NCBI GenBank assembly: GCA_964603915.1
Contig: CAZRWU010000128.1
Span: forward strand, 1-9,630
Length of the DNA stretch: 9,630 nt
Direction: 5' to 3'
DNA from: REEP01 sp964603915
GTDB lineage: Bacteria; Pseudomonadota; Alphaproteobacteria; Rhodospirillales; Defluviicoccaceae
A model generated the notes under the pieces. The model ran no database searches. It was not told where the DNA came from and saw only the letters and a list, made by a program, of their open reading frames with translations. The position numbers and the translations under genes are program-made. This document shows positions 1 through 5,421 of this stretch, in pieces (position 1 is the first letter of the stretch; each line of letters begins with the position of its first letter).

Positions 1-1595
1 GCCGTTGCCTCCAAACGAGCTCCAAGCGCGCCATAAAACCCACTGCCGGAGCCTTGTCCATAAGTCGCGGTAATTGTGGCGGTGGCGTCGCCGCCGTTGT
101 GTCCGGCGCCGCCCGCGCCGCCCTCCGCGTAAGAAATCCCTGACAGGGTGGCGTTGTAAGCTGGTGAATTGGGATTTTCCTCGAACGCGATACGCGCCGT
201 GGCCGCGCCTCCGGCGCCGCCGTTGGCGCTGTCTCCGGATGACCCACCGGCGCCGCCAACGGCCCTTGCCACCGCCGAACCGCTTTCGCCCGGTTGAGCA
301 ATGGCGGATGCTGCCCCACCGTCGCCACCGCTTCCGCCCAGCGCGCCGTCACCGCCGCGACCGCCCTTTGCCTCCGACCGAATATCGCTGCGGCCGCCGG
401 GCTTGAGACCCGCAGTCGATGTCGCGTCAGCGCCGCCGCCGTGGCCGCCGTCGCGGCCACCGCCGCCGTCGCCACCAATGGCGCGTGTGTCGGCAGCGGT
501 AACATAGCCAAAATTTCCTTGCGTTGCCGTCGCCACGCCGCCGTTGCCGCCGCGTCCCGTTTCGCTGGCGCCGCCGGCGCCCCCCGTTGCCGTCATGGCG
601 CCCGCTGAAGCTCCCTCATCCCACGCATTCTGAGCACCGCCGCTTGCTCGCGCTTCGCCGCCATCGCCACCGGCTGCGCCGAAAGCGCCGCCGCCGCCGG
701 CGCCGCCGGCAAGGAGGACGACAACGTTCGCGAGGCCGCCCGGCTCGCCCATGCCACTTCCCACCGTGGCGTCGGCGCGACCGCCGTCGCCGCCCTTTTG
801 TCCCGCCCCGAATCCGGCTCCGCCATCGCCGCCGGCGCCACTGGCGGTAACGGTCACCGACCGGCCAAATCCGGCATATCTGACGGCCGAGTAACCATCC
901 GCCGACAGGCTCGCATCGCCTCCCGCGCCGCCGCTGCCGCCGGTGCCTCGAGTGGCGCCACCGGTTGCCGCGCCCGGCAAGCCGCCGGACCCGCCGTCGC
1001 CGGCGTCCGCACTGACCGAAACCGCAACCGCCGAATCGGGACCGATCGCGGCGCTGGCCGCGGTCCTGGCATCGCCGCCGCGACCGCCATGACCGCCCTT
1101 GCCGGATACCGCGCCGACGCCGGTCGCCGTCCCACCCGGGCCACCGGCGCCACCACGGCCGCCCGCCGCTGTCGCCATGGCCGATGCATCGGCGCCGAAC
1201 AGAACGCCCCACCCGACATTCGAGCGGGCGCTCGCGTCGGCGGAGCCGCCCGCGCCGCCGGCGCCGCCATCGCCGCCGGCGGAAGGACTGGCGCGGCCGT
1301 GACCGCCAGAACCGCCGACGCCCCCGGCGCCGCCTTTCGCTATGGCCCCATTGTTAAGATCGCCATTGGTCTCATAGTCGGCGACCGCCGCCGCGCCGCC
1401 GCCGGCCTGACCGTCGCCGCCGGGACCTCCCGCCGTTCCGGAAACCCATGAATCCGCGCCATCGGTGCCGGCCGCGCCGGGGTCCGGGAGACCGTTGACG
1501 ACGATCGTCGCCGCGGCAACCGGATTGGCAAGCGACATCAGGATGGCGCTCGACAGCAATGCCTTGCGAAGAACACAACGCTGATTGTCGATCAC
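1..1595 (-). CDS. Exported glycine-rich GGxGGxGG repeat protein, PE_PGRS-like, 3' end beyond the window
   Basis: One minus-strand frame stays open from a GTG at 1595 to the left edge: 531 complete codons with no stop, so the C-terminus is missing. The first 29 residues look like a Sec signal peptide. There is a basic n-region (R6, R10, K11), a hydrophobic core at about 12-23, and an NPVAAA cleavage region near 24-29. The mature part is roughly one third glycine. GGxGGxGG cassettes sit at about residues 56-67, 88-117, 145-174, 201-226, 255-272, 297-313, 338-353, 374-388, 411-427, 447-463 and 492-502. Between them are alternating stretches such as DATATITATYG and SAVAVSVSA. The mature part has no cysteine and few lysines. 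An upstream in-frame GTG at 1670 is possible, but it would bury the signal peptide; a weak GGGG lies just before 1595. The style recalls mycobacterial PGRS domains and some proteobacterial surface proteins. Function is unknown. A C-terminal sorting or autotransporter domain could lie beyond the edge. Confidence 0.8.
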   Translation of the reverse strand, partial: MIDNQRCVLRKALLSSAILMSLANPVAAATIVVNGLPDPGAAGTDGADSWVSGTAGGPGGDGQAGGGAAAVADYETNGDLNNGAIAKGGAGGVGGSGGHGRASPSAGGDGGAGGAGGSADASARSNVGWGVLFGADASAMATAAGGRGGAGGPGGTATGVGAVSGKGGHGGRGGDARTAASAAIGPDSAVAVSVSADAGDGGSGGLPGAATGGATRGTGGSGGAGGDASLSADGYSAVRYAGFGRSVTVTASGAGGDGGAGFGAGQKGGDGGRADATVGSGMGEPGGLANVVVLLAGGAGGGGAFGAAGGDGGEARASGGAQNAWDEGASAGAMTATGGAGGASETGRGGNGGVATATQGNFGYVTAADTRAIGGDGGGGRDGGHGGGADATSTAGLKPGGRSDIRSEAKGGRGGDGALGGSGGDGGAASAIAQPGESGSAVARAVGGAGGSSGDSANGGAGGAATARIAFEENPNSPAYNATLSGISYAEGGAGGAGHNGGDATATITATYGQGSGSGFYGALGARLEAT

Positions 1596-1686
1596 TGTCC
1601 CGCACCCCGTTTTATTGGTTTTTCCGAGAGCAACTTGAAACAAGCGGCCTTTCCAGCCCAAAAGCGGCACGGCGGTCAGGGTCTCT

Positions 1687-1707
1687 CCGGTGTACAAAGC
1701 ACACCGG
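1687..1707. promoter_or_regulatory. 21-bp palindrome, possible operator for the glycine-rich gene
   Basis: CCGGTGT at 1687-1693 and its exact reverse complement ACACCGG at 1701-1707 are separated by seven bases, giving a symmetric 7-7-7 element. It lies about 90 bp upstream of the GTG at 1595, in the leader between hemN and the glycine-rich gene. The size and symmetry suit a dimeric repressor or activator site. The same bases could form an RNA hairpin with a 7-nt loop, but no T-tract follows on either strand, so an intrinsic terminator is less likely. No regulator gene is adjacent, so the binding protein cannot be named. Confidence 0.4.
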
Positions 1708-1794
1708 CCACGGCAGCGCCGCCTTCAACAAGTATGACGGTCGCCTCGGCTGAAGGATAGCGTCGCGTTCGCGGCTGGTCGCCGGATCTCGCCG

Positions 1795-1829
1795 CCAGCG
1801 GCCGGAGCATGAACCTTGCAGGCCGCTGG
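1795..1829 (-). terminator. Hairpin directly after the hemN stop (no T-tract)
   Basis: CCAGCGGCC at 1795-1803 pairs perfectly with GGCCGCTGG at 1821-1829 across a 17-nt loop. Within the loop, GCA and TGC can add three more pairs. On the minus strand the stem begins one base after the hemN stop codon (1831-1833). The stem is GC-only apart from one A-T pair, so the hairpin should be stable in RNA. It is not followed by a run of T residues, so it is not a canonical intrinsic terminator. It may instead protect the 3' end of the FAH-hemN transcript or assist factor-dependent termination. Confidence 0.45.
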
Positions 1830-1830
1830 T

Positions 1831-3186
1831 TCAGACAGCGCGCGAATGTTTTTTCTCGCCGCGCTCAAGATAAGCGTCGAAAGCGGCGGCGGCGAGACGG
1901 ACGAGCGGGCGACCCTGCTCGGTCATCGACACGCGCTCGCCGTCGATGACGACGAGGCCGTCGGCCGCCAGCGGCTCGAGGCGCTCAAGACAGTCGGCAA
2001 GGGCCGCGACCTCGGCGGCATGCTTCTCGCAAAGAGCGCCGAGATCGACCCAAAGATCGCACATCAGCCGCTCGATGATGTCCGCGCGCAGCCGGTCGTC
2101 GGCGTTGAGCATGACGCCGCGGACGACCGGCAGGCGGCCGGCGGCGACCGCTTCGGCATAATCCTTGAGCGGCGCGACGTTCTGAACGTAGCCTTGCGGC
2201 AAGCTGCCGATGGCCGATGCTCCAAGACCGAGCAGAACGGCGGCGGTGTCGGTCGTATAGCCTTGGAAGTTCCGGCGCAGGCGGCCGCGCCGTTGCGCCT
2301 GCGCCAAGGCATCGTCGCTGCGGGCGAAGTGGTCGAGGCCGATGGCTTGGTAGCCCAGCGCCTGCAACCGCTCCGCCGCGGCGGCGAACTGTCGCCACCG
2401 TTCGGCGGCCCCGGGCAGTTCCGCCTCGTCGATCATGCGCTGGTGCGACTTCATCCAGGGGACATGAGCATAACCGAAAAGCGCAAGTCGGGATGGCTGG
2501 AGCCGATGGGCAAGATCGATCATCGCGACGACGCGCGAGACATTCTGCCGCGGCAGGCCGTACATCAGGTCGAGGTTGATGTCTTCGATGCCGCAACCGC
2601 GCAGCCAGGAGCACACCCGTTCAACGATTTCGAAAGGCTGGTTGCGGTTGATGGCGGCTTGGACGTCGGCATGAAAGTCCTGGACGCCGATACTGACGCG
2701 GGTGACGCCGGCCGCGGCGAGGGCGGCGACATAGTCTTCGGTCGTGTCCCGAGGATCGAGTTCGACGGCAACCTCGGCGTCGCCCGCGATGGCGAAGCGC
2801 GCCCGGAGATGATCGAGAACGGCAAGCCAATCGTCCGGCTTCAGGATCGTGGGACTGCCGCCACCCCAGTGCAGGTGACTGACCGCGAGCGTGCCGGGCA
2901 GGGCGGCCGCCACCAGGTCGATCTCGTCATGCAAGGTGGCGAGGTAGCTCCGGACCGGATCGTAGCGATTGACGATCTTGGTGTAGCAGCCGCAGAACCA
3001 GCACATGGAATCGCAGAACGGGATGTGGAAGTAGAGCGAGAGCACGCTTTCAGGATCCAGCGCCCCGAGCCACCGGCGGTACATCTCGCCATCGACGGCG
3101 GGCGTGAAGTGCGGCGCCGTTGGGTAGCTGGTGTATCGGGGAATCCTCAGATCGTATCGTTCGGCTATGCTTACGCTCATCATCAC
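1831..3186 (-). CDS. hemN: Oxygen-independent coproporphyrinogen III oxidase (radical SAM)
   Basis: HemN decarboxylates two propionate side chains of coproporphyrinogen III to give protoporphyrinogen IX without oxygen, using S-adenosylmethionine and a 4Fe-4S cluster in the cytoplasm. The 451 residues match the family length. The N-terminal RYTSYPTA signature (17-24) is present. Next come HIPFCDSMCWFCGC with cluster cysteines C58, C62 and C65 plus the typical C67, then HWGGGSPT near 105, VELDPRDTT, a GVQDF motif, DLMYGLP and, towards the C-terminus, RNFQGYTTDTAAVLLGLGASAIG. This tracks E. coli HemN throughout, rather than the HemW-like homologues that lack coproporphyrinogen oxidase activity. 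The first three codons are GTG-ATG-ATG. A GAGG motif lies 5 nt before the ATG at 3183 and 8 nt before that at 3180, so the real start is probably one of these. The gene follows the FAH-family gene by about 20-26 bp on the same strand, suggesting cotranscription. Confidence 0.95.
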   Translation of the reverse strand: MMMSVSIAERYDLRIPRYTSYPTAPHFTPAVDGEMYRRWLGALDPESVLSLYFHIPFCDSMCWFCGCYTKIVNRYDPVRSYLATLHDEIDLVAAALPGTLAVSHLHWGGGSPTILKPDDWLAVLDHLRARFAIAGDAEVAVELDPRDTTEDYVAALAAAGVTRVSIGVQDFHADVQAAINRNQPFEIVERVCSWLRGCGIEDINLDLMYGLPRQNVSRVVAMIDLAHRLQPSRLALFGYAHVPWMKSHQRMIDEAELPGAAERWRQFAAAAERLQALGYQAIGLDHFARSDDALAQAQRRGRLRRNFQGYTTDTAAVLLGLGASAIGSLPQGYVQNVAPLKDYAEAVAAGRLPVVRGVMLNADDRLRADIIERLMCDLWVDLGALCEKHAAEVAALADCLERLEPLAADGLVVIDGERVSMTEQGRPLVRLAAAAFDAYLERGEKKHSRAV

Positions 3187-3206
3187 TGCCTCGCGCTCGA
3201 GAGCCG

Positions 3207-4058
3207 TCAGGACTCGCGATAGGCGACCACGTCCTGACGCTGGTGTCCAAGACCCTCGATGCTGAGTTCGAGCACGTCGCCCGGCTTCAAAAATTCCGGA
3301 GGCTTGCAGCCGAGGCCGACTCCGGCCGGGGTGCCGGTGGCGAGCACGTCGCCCGGCATCAGGGTCATGAATTGACTGACATGACTTATGAGATAGGCCA
3401 CGCGAAAGATCATGTCAGCGGTTGTTGCGTCCTGACGCGTTCGGCCGTTGAGGTCCAGCCGTATAGCCAGCTTCTGCGGGTCCGGGATTTCATCGCGGGT
3501 GACCAGCCATGGCCCGAGCGGCGCGAAGGTGTCGGCGCTCTTGCCTTTGATGAACTGTCCGCCGCGCTCACGCTGAAACGTTCGCTCCGAGACGTCGTTG
3601 ATGATCGTGTAGCCGGCGACATGATCGAGGGCCTCGGCCTCGCCGACGTAGCGAGTCACGCTGCCGATGATGACCGCAAGCTCCGCCTCCCAGTCGGTTT
3701 GGGTCGAACCCTTCGGGATCATGATCGGATCGTTGGGGCCGCTCAGCGCCGTGATCGCCTTGGAGAAGAGCAGGGGCTCCGAGCGCGGCGTCGATCCGGT
3801 CTCCTCGGCGTGGCTGCGGTAGTTCAGACCGATCGCGAGGATCTTGCCGATGCCCTTGACCGGAGGACCGAGCCTCGGATTGCCCTCGACGAGCGGCAAC
3901 GAGGCCGGATCGAGTTGCGCCAGCTGACGAAGGCGCTCCGCTGCGAGCACATCGCCGGTGATATCCGCAATATGGCCGGAAAGATCGCGGATCCGACCGT
4001 CGGCATCCAGCATGGCCGGCCGTTCCTGTCCTTTCGGACCGTACCGCAGAAGCTTCAT
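3207..4058 (-). CDS. Fumarylacetoacetate hydrolase (FAH) family protein
   Basis: This is a 283-residue, single-domain FAH-superfamily protein, the usual length for the bacterial 2-hydroxyhepta-2,4-diene-1,7-dioate isomerase / acylpyruvate hydrolase / oxaloacetate-type group. Visible signatures are KILAIGLNYRSHAEE at 72-86, LLFSKA at 96-101, DWEAELAVIIG at 122-132, GYTIINDVSER at 149-159 and GDVLATGTPAGVG near the C-terminus. E124, E126 and D155 are the expected divalent-metal ligands. Such enzymes cleave or isomerise C-C bonds in 2,4-dioxo or enol acids, commonly in aromatic catabolism, but the substrate cannot be read from sequence alone. The ATG at 4058 is chosen because the protein begins MKLLRYG as family members do. 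A GAGG lies 11 nt upstream, somewhat far. It is probably the first gene of an operon with hemN. No other aromatic-degradation gene is in the window. Confidence 0.88.
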   Translation of the reverse strand: MKLLRYGPKGQERPAMLDADGRIRDLSGHIADITGDVLAAERLRQLAQLDPASLPLVEGNPRLGPPVKGIGKILAIGLNYRSHAEETGSTPRSEPLLFSKAITALSGPNDPIMIPKGSTQTDWEAELAVIIGSVTRYVGEAEALDHVAGYTIINDVSERTFQRERGGQFIKGKSADTFAPLGPWLVTRDEIPDPQKLAIRLDLNGRTRQDATTADMIFRVAYLISHVSQFMTLMPGDVLATGTPAGVGLGCKPPEFLKPGDVLELSIEGLGHQRQDVVAYRES

Positions 4059-4188
4059 GATGACATGATCCTCATTCTCCCTCTCTTCTCACCGCGCCCC
4101 GAACCGTCCGGGCCGCGCCAAGCGTAATCGGACAACAAAAGCTCGCGAACCGTTTTAGAACCTCCCATATCAACGACATTAACGACGG
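4059..4188. promoter_or_regulatory. Divergent intergenic region between the FAH-hemN and efflux operons
   Basis: These 130 bp separate two outward-facing genes, so promoters for both directions should lie here. AT-richer pockets occur around 4131-4140 and 4152-4182. I could not find a convincing -35/-10 pair on either strand, nor an FNR-type TTGAT-N4-ATCAA site that might have been expected for an anaerobic haem gene. Short direct repeats are present: CGAACCGT at 4100-4107 and 4146-4153, and AACGAC at 4172-4177 and 4181-4186. They may be chance. The regulatory role is inferred from gene orientation only. Confidence 0.45.
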
Positions 4189-5316
4189 GTGCTAAAGTGG
4201 GGTATCATACTCGTAATGCCTGCAAGTCATTTCATGGCGCCTTTGCTTGTCGTCCTCCTGGTGGCGCTCGTCGGGATTGACGCTTCCGGATATTCGGCGC
4301 ACGCAGACGAAGGACCGAAAGAATCCCGTGGCGTCATTGTCGCGCCCGCCCGCCTGTCCGAGTTCGCCGACCGGATCGAGGCGCTGGGCACGACCCGGGC
4401 TAACGAGACGGTGCGGCTGACGACCAGCGTGACGGGAAAGATTCGCGAAATCAAGTTCGATGACGGCGAGGAAGTCGCCGCCGGCGATGTTCTCGTCGTT
4501 CTTGAGACAAGCGAGGAGGAAGCGCGGTTGCGGGCGGCGCAAGCCGTTCTTGCCGAGCGGCGTTCGGCGTACGCGCGCGCGCGCGAGCTGGAGCGCCAAC
4601 AGTTCGCGACGACGGCGCAATTGGAAGAACGGCAGGCGGCGATGCGGGAGGCCGAGGCGCAGATCGGAGTGATCGAGGCGCAAATTGCCGACAGAACCAT
4701 AAGGGCTCCCTTCGCGGGCCTCGTCGGTTTGCGTAACATCAGCGTGGGAGCGCTCGTCGCTCCTGGCGACCTTGTCACCACCCTCGACGATCTTGACGTG
4801 ATCAAGCTCGATTTCGCGGTTCCGGCGACGTACCTGCCGGTATTGCGGCCGGGCCTGGAGATCGTCGCAAGATCGAGCGCGTTCGCCAAGGAGCCGTTTG
4901 CGGGCGAACTCAGAAGCGTCGATACTCAGGTCGATCCGGTGACACGCTCCGTGGTGGCCCGCGCCCTTATTCCCAACCCGGATGGAATTTTGCGGCCGGG
5001 TTTGTTGATGACCGTCGAGTTGTTCAAGAACCGGCGGCAGGCCCTGGTCATCCCCGAGGGCGCGCTCATTCCGAGGGGGCGCGAGAACAGCGTTCTCCTT
5101 GTCGACGAAGCTGCCGGCAAGGCGGTGCAGCGCGATGTCGTGATCGGCGCGCGGCGGCCTGGTGAAGTCGAGATCCTGAATGGGCTGACCGAGGGCGATC
5201 GCGTCATCACGCATGGAACCCTCTCGGTACGCCATGGTGAACCCGTCACCGTGATCGCGGTCGAGGATGGGGAGCAACCCCTGGGCGCCATGCTTTCGCG
5301 CGCCGGGGAAGGTTGA
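4189..5316 (+). CDS. Efflux RND transporter periplasmic adaptor subunit (MFP)
   Basis: This is the adaptor (HlyD/AcrA-type membrane fusion protein) that bridges an inner-membrane RND pump to an outer-membrane channel in the periplasm. Numbered from the GTG at 4189 it has 375 residues. A signal peptide with core LLVVLLVALVG ends at a SAHA|DE cleavage site near residue 40. There is no lipobox cysteine, so it is probably not a lipoprotein. The first lipoyl half starts at about 81 (VTGKIREIKFDDGEEVAAGD) and the second at about 171 (IRAPFAGLVGLRNISVGALV). Between them, about 104-168, is an Ala/Glu/Arg-rich coiled-coil hairpin. Beta-barrel and membrane-proximal segments follow, including VDPVTRSVVARA and GRENSVLLVD. 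The start is uncertain: GTG at 4189 has little ribosome-binding sequence, and ATG at 4216 or 4234 would also leave an intact signal peptide. The pump gene lies 101 bp downstream. Confidence 0.92.
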   Translation: MLKWGIILVMPASHFMAPLLVVLLVALVGIDASGYSAHADEGPKESRGVIVAPARLSEFADRIEALGTTRANETVRLTTSVTGKIREIKFDDGEEVAAGDVLVVLETSEEEARLRAAQAVLAERRSAYARARELERQQFATTAQLEERQAAMREAEAQIGVIEAQIADRTIRAPFAGLVGLRNISVGALVAPGDLVTTLDDLDVIKLDFAVPATYLPVLRPGLEIVARSSAFAKEPFAGELRSVDTQVDPVTRSVVARALIPNPDGILRPGLLMTVELFKNRRQALVIPEGALIPRGRENSVLLVDEAAGKAVQRDVVIGARRPGEVEILNGLTEGDRVITHGTLSVRHGEPVTVIAVEDGEQPLGAMLSRAGEG

Positions 5317-5421
5317 ATGTGGACGGGATTTTCCATTCGCTCGCCGCTGCGGGCGTCGACAGGCGCGCCACCGCATTGGCCGCATACGCGCGGCGCCTGG
5401 TTTCCGCTGGCTGAGCGATGA
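5317..5421 (+). CDS. Possible 34-codon leader peptide between adaptor and pump
   Basis: An ATG at 5317 directly follows the adaptor stop codon (TGA, 5314-5316). It opens a frame of 34 codons ending in TGA at 5419-5421, which overlaps the pump start as ATGA. A good Shine-Dalgarno sequence, GGGGAAGG (5305-5312), sits 4 nt before this ATG inside the adaptor gene. The pump ATG has no comparable site, and its own frame meets a TGA at 5412-5414. The peptide begins MWTGFSIRSPLRAS and ends AWFPLAER; it is Pro/Arg/Trp-containing, not strongly hydrophobic, and resembles no protein I know. The likeliest role is translational coupling, delivering ribosomes to the pump start, rather than a functional peptide. 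The opening loosely echoes the F-IRRPVFA start common to RND pumps, so a degenerate duplicate is a weak alternative. Confidence 0.4.
   Translation: MWTGFSIRSPLRASTGAPPHWPHTRGAWFPLAER

Noticed and set aside
1..1500. Possible CRISPR array or microsatellite, from the dense CCGCCG pattern
   Set aside because: There are no fixed-length identical repeats with unique spacers. The periodicity is explained by Gly-Gly-x codons.
74..1605. Arg/Pro-rich or Ala-rich open frames on both strands in the left 1.6 kb
   Set aside because: They are out-of-frame readings of the GGC-rich glycine-repeat gene. Only the minus-strand frame starting at 1595 is continuous, carries a signal peptide and gives a regular repeat.
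1559..1753. 64-codon plus-strand open frame in the leader before the glycine-rich gene
   Set aside because: It overlaps the signal-peptide region in antisense, has no ribosome-binding site that I can see and resembles nothing known.
1816..3222. 468-codon plus-strand open frame opposite hemN
   Set aside because: It is longer than hemN but has no recognisable domain, whereas the minus strand gives a full-length HemN with its cysteine motif. Antisense frames stay open because of the high third-position GC.
4059..4188. FNR/Anr box expected for an anaerobic haem gene
   Set aside because: No TTGAT-N4-ATCAA or close variant was found. A lone TTGAT half-site on the minus strand has no partner.
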